From the NCBI RefSeq assembly GCF_937876455.1, contig NZ_CALFIG010000200.1, positions 1 through 15,738 on the forward strand: DNA of 15,738 nt. The letters run 5' to 3'. This DNA is from an uncultured Flavobacterium sp. (GTDB lineage Bacteria > Bacteroidota > Bacteroidia > Flavobacteriales > Flavobacteriaceae). The notes beneath the pieces are model-generated. The model was not told the origin of the DNA and did no database searches. It was given only the letters and a program-made list of their open reading frames with translations. Made by a program: the position numbers and the translations under genes. Shown one piece after another: positions 1 through 6,625 of the stretch. Position 1 is the first letter of the stretch, and each line of letters opens with the position of its first letter.

Positions 1-696
1 TCGGACAATTGGAAAACGTTAAGCACACAATTTGCAGCATTAGGTTTTCAGGTTCATGCTTTAGATATGCGAAATCATGGAAAAAGTTTTCATGATGATG
101 CATTTAATTATGACGTAATGGTTCAGGATGTGAAAAATTATTTGGATTTTCATCACATTGAAAAAGCCATTTTATTAGGTCATTCAATGGGTGGTAAAGT
201 AGTTATGCTATTTTCTACAGTATATCCACAAATGGTTGAAAAATTAATTGTGGCAGATATTGCCCCAAAATATTACGCACCACATCATCAAAAAATTCTA
301 GCTGCTTTAAATGCAGTAGATTTTTCAAAAAATCCATCCCGCGGAGATGTAGAAACAATTTTTTCAACGTACATCTCCGATTTTGGCACAAAACAATTTT
401 TATTGAAAAATTTGTTCCGTATTACGCCTGACACACTAGGTTTTAGATTTAATTTAAATGTTTTCAACGAAAAAATTGAAGAAATTGGCACAGCATTGCC
501 TTTGAATGCTCATTTTTTTGGTGAAACACTCTTTTTAAGAGGTGATAAATCAGATTACATAACAGATGCAGATTTTGAAACAATTTATTATCATTTCCCT
601 AAAGCGACTATTGTTACGGTGCCCAATTCAGGTCATTGGCTTCATGCAGAAAATCCTGAAGCCTTTTTTTACGAAGTACAAAAATTTATCAGCTAA
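1..696 (+). CDS. Alpha/beta hydrolase (YbfF-like esterase family), 5' end missing
   Basis: The frame is open from base 1, and residues before the first internal ATG (position 67) read SDNWKTLSTQFAALGFQVHALD, typical of this family after its oxyanion-hole region, so the gene is cut by the window edge rather than starting at 67. The fragment has 231 residues; roughly 20-25 N-terminal residues should be missing. The nucleophile elbow GHSMGG places the catalytic Ser at fragment residue 62; the likely acid is D182 in LRGDKSDY and the base H212 in SGHWLHAENP. This is a soluble cytoplasmic fold without membrane segments. Close relatives are esterases acting on short acyl or thioester substrates, but the real substrate cannot be read from sequence. 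An AT-rich hairpin follows the stop, and the next gene has its own promoter, so this looks like the last gene of an upstream unit. The family is certain, the substrate unknown. Confidence 0.9.
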   Translation, partial: SDNWKTLSTQFAALGFQVHALDMRNHGKSFHDDAFNYDVMVQDVKNYLDFHHIEKAILLGHSMGGKVVMLFSTVYPQMVEKLIVADIAPKYYAPHHQKILAALNAVDFSKNPSRGDVETIFSTYISDFGTKQFLLKNLFRITPDTLGFRFNLNVFNEKIEEIGTALPLNAHFFGETLFLRGDKSDYITDADFETIYYHFPKATIVTVPNSGHWLHAENPEAFFYEVQKFIS

Positions 697-697
697 T

Positions 698-719
698 TAT
701 TATGAACGCATAATATTTT
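698..719 (+). terminator. Possible weak terminator after the alpha/beta hydrolase
   Basis: A 7-bp stem (TATTATG at 698-704, CATAATA at 709-715) with loop AACG is followed by TTTT. It lies just after the stop codon, but the stem is almost all A-T, so it would be a weak terminator. Confidence 0.35.
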
Positions 720-730
720 AGTTAAAAAAA

Positions 731-760
731 TTGTAATATTCATAATTTATGTTAATTTTG
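731..760 (+). promoter_or_regulatory. Bacteroidota-type promoter of the FadL-SGNH pair
   Basis: TTG at 731-733, then 19 bases, then TAATTTTG at 753-760. This is an exact match to the Flavobacterium/Bacteroides housekeeping layout TTG-N19-TAnnTTTG. Transcription would begin near 766, giving a leader of about 35 bases before the ATG at 802. Confidence 0.7.
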
Positions 761-801
761 AAACTTGTATTGAACTAAAATAAACTAATATTATTCAAAT
801 T

Positions 802-2046
802 ATGAGAAAATTATTTTCTTTATCTTTAATGACTTTGGCTTCGGCTACTATGTTTGCTGGCGGATATAGAGTGAGTATGCAAGGTCAAAAACAATTAGCT
901 ATGGGTCATACCGGAGTAGCAGTTGTAAATAGTGCAGAGGTAGCGTTTTTTAACCCTGCAGGGATGTCTTTTTTAGATAAAAAATTCAACTTATCTGTGG
1001 GTGGAAATGTTTTATTTGCTAAAACAGCATTTCAAAATTCGATGTATAACTGGCAGGCAAATACTAATAACATGGGTACGCCATTTAGTTTGTATGCTAC
1101 TTATAAAATTAATAAATTTATATCTGCAGGTTTAGCAGTTTACACACCATATGGTTCTACAGTAAAATGGAATCAAGATTGGCAGGGAGCACACTTAGTT
1201 AATAATATCAAATTAGAAGCAATATTTGTTCAGCCTACAGTTTCTTTCAAAGTAGGCGATGTTTTTAGTATAGGTGGTGGACCAATTCTTGCTACGGGAG
1301 GGGTTAAATTTGATAGAAACCTATCTACTAATCCATTATATTCTAATAATGGACAACCAACAGATGTTAATTTAGATGCGCAAGGAATTACAGCTTGGGG
1401 ATATAATGTTGGTTTTATGTTTAAACCAGCAAAAGATTTTACATTAGGATTTGATTACCGTTCTGAAATTATAATGGAAGCAAGAGGTGGAGCAGCAACA
1501 TTTAATGATGTTCCTGGATTTGCAACAGCTCAATTAGCAAACACTACTTTTGATGCAGATTTACCATTGCCAGCTGAAATTACTGCAGGTATTTCATATA
1601 AAGCATCAGATAAATGGTTATTCGCATTTGATTACAACCATACAAAATGGAGTGTTTATAAAGCATTAACAGTTAATTTTGCTAATGGGAATGTGTCAAA
1701 CAATCCAAGAAATTATAAAGATTCGAATTCATATCGTTTAGGAGCACAATATATCGCTAATGATAAATTTACATTTAGAGCAGGATGGTATTTTGACCAA
1801 AGTCCAGTTCAAAATGGTTATTTTGCACCTGAAACACCAAGAAATAATTCTACAGGATATACAGGAGGTTTAACTTATAAATTAAACAAAAATTTAGGAG
1901 TTGACTTCTCATTCTTATATCTACATTTTGACGAAATCAACAACTCATATAATTATTATTATGAAAATGGAAATGCTATTCCGTTTGGTGGAACATACAA
2001 ATCATCTGTATTTTCTCCTGGTGTAGGTGTTTCGTATAGCTTCTAA
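802..2046 (+). CDS. OmpP1/FadL/TodX-family outer-membrane transport protein
   Basis: This 414-residue protein begins with a cleavable signal peptide (residues 1 to about 20, MRKLFSLSLM then Ala/Thr-rich to MFAGG). The N-terminal region of the mature chain has QLAMGHTGVAVVNSAEVAFFNPAGMSF; the NPAG motif (residues 51-54) is the hallmark of FadL-type channels. The rest alternates polar and aromatic residues as in beta-strands and ends in SYSF, a terminal Phe suited to BAM insertion. FadL proteins are 14-strand barrels with an N-terminal plug that pass long-chain fatty acids or aromatic compounds across the outer membrane; the length fits. The gene has its own promoter and is followed after 17 bases by a lipoprotein hydrolase, so the two are probably co-transcribed and may handle a shared hydrophobic substrate. 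The specific ligand is not evident. Confidence 0.92.
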   Translation: MRKLFSLSLMTLASATMFAGGYRVSMQGQKQLAMGHTGVAVVNSAEVAFFNPAGMSFLDKKFNLSVGGNVLFAKTAFQNSMYNWQANTNNMGTPFSLYATYKINKFISAGLAVYTPYGSTVKWNQDWQGAHLVNNIKLEAIFVQPTVSFKVGDVFSIGGGPILATGGVKFDRNLSTNPLYSNNGQPTDVNLDAQGITAWGYNVGFMFKPAKDFTLGFDYRSEIIMEARGGAATFNDVPGFATAQLANTTFDADLPLPAEITAGISYKASDKWLFAFDYNHTKWSVYKALTVNFANGNVSNNPRNYKDSNSYRLGAQYIANDKFTFRAGWYFDQSPVQNGYFAPETPRNNSTGYTGGLTYKLNKNLGVDFSFLYLHFDEINNSYNYYYENGNAIPFGGTYKSSVFSPGVGVSYSF

Positions 2047-2063
2047 TTTAAAATTTGACACAA

Positions 2064-3644
2064 ATGAAAAAAAATAAATTTATATTATTATCAGCTTTAG
2101 CAATAGGTTTTGCTAGCTGTGAGCCAGAATTTGAAAACGCTGTTGATGCAAATTATACATCTGGAGAAGCAGATTTTTCAAGATATGTAGCTGTAGGAAA
2201 TTCATTAACAGCAGGTTATATGGATGGAACAGTATCAAGAGTAGGACAAACGTATTCTTATCCTAATTTATTAGCGCAAAAATTTGCATTGGTAGGCGGT
2301 GGAGAATTTACACAGCCTTCATATGCAGATGATGTTAATAATCTGGGAGGTTTGCTTTTAGGCGGAACTCAAGTAGGAACAACAAGATTAGTAATTGATG
2401 CTTCTCAAGGTCGTCCAGAAAATATTGTAGGAACACCTACAATTGAAGTTTCTAATTTACAAGCAAAAGCATACAATAATATGGGTGTGCCGGGTGCAAA
2501 ATCATTTCATTTACTTGCAGCAGGTTATGGAAATTTAGCAGGAGTAGCCTTAGGTCAAGCTAATCCTTATTTTGTAAGACATGCAACTACGCCATCAGCA
2601 ACTGTTTTAGGTGATGCTATGTCAAAAAATCCAACATTCTTTACAAATTGGATTGGTTCTAATGATGTTTTAGCTTATGCTACAAATGGTGGAGCAGCAG
2701 CTAACGGAACTACTGCAGCAGCAGACCATAATGCAACAGGAAATATGAATCCTGCTACCTATGGCTCTAATGATATTACAAATAGTACTGTATTTGCTAG
2801 TGTATATACTAATATCATTAACACTTTAACTAATGGTGGAGCAAAAGGAGTCGTATGTACTATTCCAAGTGTAACATCAATTCCATATTTCACTAGAGTT
2901 CCTTATAATCCAATTTCTCCAGCAGCTTTAGGAGGATCTGCTAACATTACAGCGCTAAACACGCAGTTGTATGGTCCTTTAGATGCTATTTTTACAGCCT
3001 ATGGAGAGCCTAATCGTATTAATCCATTATCAGCTACAGCAGCAAATCCTATTTTGATTACTGATGTAGATGCAACAGATAGAAGTGCGGCTATTACAGC
3101 TGCTTTAACGCCACAGTTAGGTGCAGCAACTGCAGCAGCATTTGGTGCAGTTTTCGGAAGAGCACGCCAAACAACTTCTGCTGACTTAGTAGTTTTACCT
3201 GCATCATCAGTTATTGGTACAACAAACTCAGCGGCTCCTGCAGGAATCAACATAAACGGTGTTTCTTTTCCTATGGCAAACAAATGGGTTTTAACTGCAA
3301 ATGAAAGAGCTAAAGTAGCAGCTGCAACGACAGCCTATAACAATGCTATTGTTTCTATTGCCGCTACTAAACATTTAGCAGTTGCAGATATGAATGCAGT
3401 GATGAATCAATTAATTTCTGGGTTAAGAATTGAAACAGGTCAAATCTACACAGCGGATTATTTTAGTGGTTCAACTACTGAAGGACAAGTGTTATTCTCA
3501 TTAGATGGAGTTCATCCAAATGCTAGAGGTTATGCTGTAATAGCGAATGAAATTATTAAAGTAATCAACTCGTATTATCATGCAAATTTACCTTTAAATC
3601 ACCCGTCTTATTTTCCAGGAATAAATATTGTTCCAGTAAATTAA
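2064..3644 (+). CDS. SGNH/GDSL-family hydrolase, predicted surface lipoprotein
   Basis: I place the start at ATG 2064 (MKKNKFILLS), not the in-frame TTG nine bases earlier, because it gives a standard lipoprotein signal: K-rich N-terminus, hydrophobic core and lipobox FASC with Cys19. The residues after the Cys, EPEFE, are acidic and resemble the surface-export signal reported for Flavobacterium lipoproteins (consensus recalled as SDDFE). Block I reads VAVGNSLTAGY with nucleophile Ser47, the usual Asp of GDSL being Asn. Block III is GSNDV (residues 198-202). Block V is DGVHPNARGY with Asp481 and His484. So all catalytic blocks are present in this 526-residue protein. The centre is long and rich in Ala, Thr and Asn, far longer than minimal SGNH enzymes of about 200 residues. 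Likely an esterase or lipase anchored in the outer membrane beside the FadL channel; the substrate is unknown. Confidence 0.88.
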   Translation: MKKNKFILLSALAIGFASCEPEFENAVDANYTSGEADFSRYVAVGNSLTAGYMDGTVSRVGQTYSYPNLLAQKFALVGGGEFTQPSYADDVNNLGGLLLGGTQVGTTRLVIDASQGRPENIVGTPTIEVSNLQAKAYNNMGVPGAKSFHLLAAGYGNLAGVALGQANPYFVRHATTPSATVLGDAMSKNPTFFTNWIGSNDVLAYATNGGAAANGTTAAADHNATGNMNPATYGSNDITNSTVFASVYTNIINTLTNGGAKGVVCTIPSVTSIPYFTRVPYNPISPAALGGSANITALNTQLYGPLDAIFTAYGEPNRINPLSATAANPILITDVDATDRSAAITAALTPQLGAATAAAFGAVFGRARQTTSADLVVLPASSVIGTTNSAAPAGININGVSFPMANKWVLTANERAKVAAATTAYNNAIVSIAATKHLAVADMNAVMNQLISGLRIETGQIYTADYFSGSTTEGQVLFSLDGVHPNARGYAVIANEIIKVINSYYHANLPLNHPSYFPGINIVPVN

Positions 3645-3665
3645 GAACATCATCAATATAAATAT

Positions 3666-3698
3666 AAGGCTGTCCAATAAACCGGACAGCCTTTTTTA
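3666..3698 (+). terminator. Strong rho-independent terminator after the SGNH lipoprotein
   Basis: Stem AAGGCTGTCC (3666-3675) pairs perfectly with GGACAGCCTT (3684-3693) across the loop AATAAACC, followed by six T (3692-3697). It ends the FadL-SGNH transcript. Confidence 0.9.
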
Positions 3699-3706
3699 TA
3701 TATTTG
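3699..3706 (+). promoter_or_regulatory. Possible -7 box of the small membrane protein gene
   Basis: TATATTTG matches TAnnTTTG and lies 38 bases before ATG 3745. No TTG is found 17-23 bases upstream, because that space is taken by the terminator hairpin. The match is partial and could be chance in AT-rich DNA. Confidence 0.35.
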
Positions 3707-3744
3707 CAAGTAGTATTTTTTAAAGCTAACAAATAAATATATAT

Positions 3745-4083
3745 ATGAAAAACGCTATTTTAAAACTGATAATTTCAACTGTATTGATTATCATATTTTC
3801 TTATTTTTTACACATACGAGTAGATAATTTTGTGGCAGCAATTACGACAGCTCTAATTCTATCGCTACTAAATACATTTATAAAACCCATATTAGTCTTA
3901 CTTACCATTCCTGTAACTTTTTTTACGTTAGGATTGTTCTTGTTAGTAATTAATACCATCATGGTATTATTAACAGATTATTTTGTTGATGGATTTAGTG
4001 TTCCAAGTTTTTTTACGGCATTTTTATTTAGTATTTTCCTTTCTATAGGTCAATCTATATCTAATAAAATATTTGTTGATTAA
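3745..4083 (+). CDS. Phage-holin-4-like (YvlD-type) small integral membrane protein
   Basis: This is a 112-residue, very hydrophobic protein with about four predicted transmembrane helices (roughly residues 4-22, 29-42, 47-78 as a hairpin, and 88-105). The central pattern NTFIKPILVLLTIPVTFFTLGLFLLVIN (shown in parts: NTFIKPIL at 43-50, TIPVTFF at 54-60, TLGLF at 61-65) is the conserved core of the 'phage holin family / 4 TMS' group. Despite the database name, these proteins are widespread chromosomal inner-membrane proteins. Nothing phage-like surrounds it: no endolysin or structural gene. It sits alone between a strong terminator and the tig promoter, so it is probably monocistronic. Its function is unknown; the B. 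subtilis relative YvlD belongs to a cell-envelope stress operon. The family is clear, the role is not. Confidence 0.85.
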   Translation: MKNAILKLIISTVLIIIFSYFLHIRVDNFVAAITTALILSLLNTFIKPILVLLTIPVTFFTLGLFLLVINTIMVLLTDYFVDGFSVPSFFTAFLFSIFLSIGQSISNKIFVD

Positions 4084-4264
4084 AACCAATAATTTATCGA
4101 ATTGAAATCGCCATAAACAAACTCGTTTGCTAACAATTAACTCATCGAACACAAATAAACAGGATAGTATTCTTTTGTGAGATAAACCCCTATGAAGATA
4201 AGGTGTGCCATATTACAATTAATAAACAATTAATTATCTATATGAAATTCAATTGATTAAAAAC

Positions 4265-4295
4265 TTGTTTGGGTGGTAAAAATTATATAATTTTG
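4265..4295 (+). promoter_or_regulatory. Predicted tig promoter
   Basis: TTG at 4265-4267, spacer of 20, TAATTTTG at 4288-4295. Transcription would start near 4300, about 30 bases before the tig ATG. The promoter is embedded in the inverted repeat at 4268-4304. Confidence 0.6.
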
Positions 4296-4304
4296 CCACC
4301 CAAA
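4268..4304. repeat. 37-base inverted repeat spanning the tig promoter
   Basis: Arms TTTGGGTGG (4268-4276) and CCACCCAAA (4296-4304) are perfect complements. Inside them lies T/G, then the perfect 16-base palindrome AAAATTATATAATTTT (4279-4294). Together they form a nearly complete dyad. The left arm starts right after the -33 TTG and the right arm follows the -7 box, so it could be an operator. Read as RNA from the upstream gene it is also a stable hairpin followed by TTTT, so a terminator for the membrane-protein gene is the main alternative. Confidence 0.75.
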
Positions 4305-4329
4305 TTTTATACTACAAAAATCAAATAAA

Positions 4330-5661
4330 ATGAATATTACAAAAGAGCAGGTAGATGCATTAAATGCTATTGTAAAAGTAGCTGTCAGCAAAGAAGATTA
4401 TGCTGAAAAAGTAGAGAAGGTATTAGCTGATTACAAAAAAAATGCTTCAATCCCTGGATTTAGAAAAGGAGCCGTGCCAATGAGCTTAATCAAAAAGCAA
4501 TATGAGAAAGCAATCATGGCAGATGAAGTGAATAAATTATTACAACAATCATTAAATGATTATTTAGTTCAAGAAAAATTAGATATTTTAGGGAATCCAT
4601 TGCCAAAAGAAACAGAGGATTTTTCATGGGACGCAGAACCATTAACGTTTGAGTTTGAATTAGGTTTAGCACCAGAATTTACTGTAGATTTAGCTGCTAA
4701 AAATAAGTTGGTTCAATATAAAATCGTTGCTGATGATGCCTTATTGAATGAACAAGTTGAGAGAATTCAAAAACAATATGGAAAATTAATTCCTCAAACA
4801 GTAGTAGCAGATGGGAATGAAATTAAAGGAACTTTTTTTAACGAAGAAAAAGGAATAACTAATTCAACAGTTATTACACTAGATATTTTTAAAGATAAAA
4901 AAGCAGCAAAAGCATTCATTGGTAAAACTATAGGCGATGTAGTTACTTTAAAAACGAAAGGTTTGTTTGATGATGATCATAAATTGATGGATTATTTAAA
5001 AGTAGCACATGACGACGCACATGGTTTAGATATTGAAGTTACTTTTACAATTGAATCGATTGATGCTATTGAGAAAGCAGAACTAACAGCAGATTTATTT
5101 AACAAATTATTTGGTGAAGGTGTTGTAACGTCTCTTGAAGAATTAAAAGCAAAAATCAAAGAAGATGCTGAAGCGCAATTTGCACAACAAGCAGATCAGA
5201 AATTTTTAAATGACGTTACAGATTTCTTAATTGAATCAACTTCATTTGATTTACCATCAGATTTCTTAAAAAGATGGATTCAAACAGTTGGAGAAACACC
5301 ATTAACTCCAGAACAAGCAGAAGTAGAATATGCAAATTCAGAAAAAGGATTACGTTATCAATTGATAGAAAATAAAGTAATCTTAGCGAATGATTTACAA
5401 GTTAAGTTTGAAGAATTAAAAGATTTTACAGCTTCATTGATTAAAAAGCAAATGGCGCAGTTTGGTCAATTAAATCCTTCTGATGAAGAAATTGATGGAA
5501 TTGTAGCTCGTGTACTTTCTAATCAAGATGAAATCAAAAGAATTTCAGACCAAGTGATGAGCGAAAAAATGCTAAATCTATTTAAAGAAAAAGTAAAAGC
5601 TAAATCAAAAGAAGTTACGTATCAAGATTTTATTAAAGCCATGTATGGCGAATTAAAATAA
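4330..5661 (+). CDS. tig: Trigger factor, ribosome-associated chaperone
   Basis: A 443-residue protein with the trigger-factor layout. The N-terminal ribosome-docking domain carries the signature GFRKG (residues 43-47), which contacts the large subunit near the tunnel exit. A middle domain (about 150-245) takes the place of the FKBP-like prolyl isomerase. A long charged helical C-terminal part (about 250-443) forms the substrate cradle. The middle domain is divergent: the IPGFE-type and aromatic active-site residues of E. coli trigger factor are not visible, so isomerase activity is doubtful while chaperone activity should remain. The start at ATG 4330 fits the family N-terminus. It has its own promoter and a terminator right after the stop. 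Placement upstream of clpP-clpX is the arrangement classically seen in many bacteria (tig-clpP-clpX), but here separate signals suggest tig is its own unit. Confidence 0.95.
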   Translation: MNITKEQVDALNAIVKVAVSKEDYAEKVEKVLADYKKNASIPGFRKGAVPMSLIKKQYEKAIMADEVNKLLQQSLNDYLVQEKLDILGNPLPKETEDFSWDAEPLTFEFELGLAPEFTVDLAAKNKLVQYKIVADDALLNEQVERIQKQYGKLIPQTVVADGNEIKGTFFNEEKGITNSTVITLDIFKDKKAAKAFIGKTIGDVVTLKTKGLFDDDHKLMDYLKVAHDDAHGLDIEVTFTIESIDAIEKAELTADLFNKLFGEGVVTSLEELKAKIKEDAEAQFAQQADQKFLNDVTDFLIESTSFDLPSDFLKRWIQTVGETPLTPEQAEVEYANSEKGLRYQLIENKVILANDLQVKFEELKDFTASLIKKQMAQFGQLNPSDEEIDGIVARVLSNQDEIKRISDQVMSEKMLNLFKEKVKAKSKEVTYQDFIKAMYGELK

Positions 5662-5690
5662 TAACTAATTCTAAAAAAGTAGTATATTTG

Positions 5691-5720
5691 AGCGTTAAAT
5701 CTTTGATTTGACGCTTTTTT
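5691..5720 (+). terminator. Rho-independent terminator after tig
   Basis: AGCGTTAAATC (5691-5701) pairs with GATTTGACGCT (5705-5715), with one U-G pair and a TTT loop, followed by six T (5715-5720). It separates tig from the clpP promoter. Confidence 0.85.
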
Positions 5721-5759
5721 ATTGAAGACATTTGTCATATAAACTAAAAGGCCCGACCT

Positions 5760-5788
5760 TTGTAAAACATTAATGAATTTTAAGTTTG
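5760..5788 (+). promoter_or_regulatory. Predicted clpP promoter
   Basis: TTG at 5760-5762, spacer of 18, TAAGTTTG at 5781-5788, matching TTG-N-TAnnTTTG. The predicted start near 5794 gives a leader of about 40 bases containing the direct repeats at 5797-5825. Confidence 0.6.
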
Positions 5789-5796
5789 ATTTTAGT

Positions 5797-5825
5797 TAAA
5801 CTTTTAAACACATAAACTTTTAAAC
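5797..5825 (+). repeat. Two 13-base direct repeats in the clpP leader
   Basis: TAAACTTTTAAAC occurs at 5797-5809 and again at 5813-5825, a 16-base period, ending 7 bases before the clpP ATG. Each copy contains the palindromic core TTTAAA or AGTTTAAAC-like sequence on the reverse strand. Function unknown. Confidence 0.75.
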
Positions 5826-5832
5826 TTAATTT

Positions 5833-6543
5833 ATGAATTACGGAAAAGACCCAAGAGCTACGCACGAAATGGCGCAGCAATTTAAAAAATACGCTACGAA
5901 GCACCACGGTGTAAACAGTATATACTATGATAAAATAGTAAGTAAAATTACGCCCATTGGACCCATAGGAATGACACCTTATATCATGGAAGAACGTCAG
6001 TTAAATGTTTCTCAACTTGATGTTTTTTCGCGTTTAATGATGGATAGAATCATCTTTTTAGGGACAGGAATTGACGATCAAATTGCAAATATTGTACAAG
6101 CACAGTTATTATTCTTAGCTAGCGTAGATGCAGCAAAAGATATTCAAATATATATTAACTCGCCAGGGGGTGGGGTATATGCTGGCTTAGGTATTTATGA
6201 TACGATGCAGTTTATTAAGCCAGATGTGGCCACAATTTGTACAGGAATGGCGGCTTCTATGGGTGCCGTATTATTATGTGCAGGAGCTGAGGGAAAAAGA
6301 AGTGCATTGCCACACAGTAGAGTGATGATCCACCAACCATTAGGAGGCGCTCAAGGGCAAGCATCGGATATAGAAATTACAACAAGAGAAATCTTAAAAT
6401 TGAAAACAGAATTATACGAAATCATTTCTAAGCATTCAGGGCAACCTTTAGACAAAGTACATCACGATAGTGATAGAGATTACTGGATGAAAGCAGACGA
6501 AGCAAAAGCATATGGAATGATTGATGAAGTATTAATAAGATAA
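5833..6543 (+). CDS. clpP: ATP-dependent Clp protease proteolytic subunit
   Basis: The 236-residue serine peptidase of the ClpXP degradation machine. The catalytic triad is visible: Ser142 in GMAASMGAVLL, His167 in RVMIHQPLGG and Asp216 in DRDYW, aligned with S97/H122/D171 of E. coli. Other conserved blocks are YINSPGGGVYAG (oxyanion region), GIYDTMQFIKPDV and GQASDIEI. ClpP forms two stacked heptamer rings in the cytoplasm and receives unfolded chains from ClpX, the next gene. The N-terminal part before the conserved core (about residues 1-50, starting MNYGKDPRATHEM) is about 30 residues longer than in E. coli; it is presumably a processed propeptide or an extended axial loop. Met13 is a possible later start, but the first ATG fits promoter and leader. 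An 82-base repeat-containing spacer and no terminator separate it from clpX, so the two are probably co-transcribed. Confidence 0.97.
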   Translation: MNYGKDPRATHEMAQQFKKYATKHHGVNSIYYDKIVSKITPIGPIGMTPYIMEERQLNVSQLDVFSRLMMDRIIFLGTGIDDQIANIVQAQLLFLASVDAAKDIQIYINSPGGGVYAGLGIYDTMQFIKPDVATICTGMAASMGAVLLCAGAEGKRSALPHSRVMIHQPLGGAQGQASDIEITTREILKLKTELYEIISKHSGQPLDKVHHDSDRDYWMKADEAKAYGMIDEVLIR

Positions 6544-6547
6544 TAAA

Positions 6548-6610
6548 AAAGGTGTTTGGTAATTGGTTATAGGTAAAAGGTTTGCCCATTACCCATTGCC
6601 CATCACCTTT
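6548..6610. repeat. Imperfect inverted repeat built of 7-base units in the clpP-clpX spacer
   Basis: Two 30-base arms, 6548-6577 and 6581-6610, are inverted copies of each other with 23 of 30 exact pairs plus two G-U pairs and a 3-base loop. The right arm contains three perfect tandem heptamers TRCCCAT (TGCCCAT 6583-6589, TACCCAT 6590-6596, TGCCCAT 6597-6603). The left arm holds degenerate copies on the other strand. It fills most of the spacer and would form a long hairpin in a clpP-clpX transcript. It has no T-run after it, so it is not a typical terminator. Confidence 0.8.
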
Positions 6611-6625
6611 AACCCAAAAAAACAA

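Noticed and set aside
2055..2063. TTG start for the SGNH lipoprotein
   Set aside because: It adds only three residues before a standard K-rich lipoprotein signal; ATG 2064 is the better start.
2999..3283. Antisense open frame within the SGNH gene, and similar antisense frames in GH3, dxs, clpX and rng
   Set aside because: They lie wholly inside strongly conserved genes, have no start signals or recognisable domains, and reflect codon bias of the true strand.
3745..4083. Prophage or lysis cassette, suggested by the holin-like family name
   Set aside because: There is no endolysin, integrase or structural gene nearby, and this family is common in chromosomes as a plain membrane protein.
5683..5690. 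TATATTTG as a promoter -7 box just after tig
   Set aside because: No TTG lies at the right distance and it abuts the tig terminator hairpin; likely chance in AT-rich DNA.
6563..6625. A TTG-initiated 21-residue extension of clpX
   Set aside because: It translates the heptamer repeat array. ClpX normally begins MAKxxxxCSFCG, exactly at ATG 6626.
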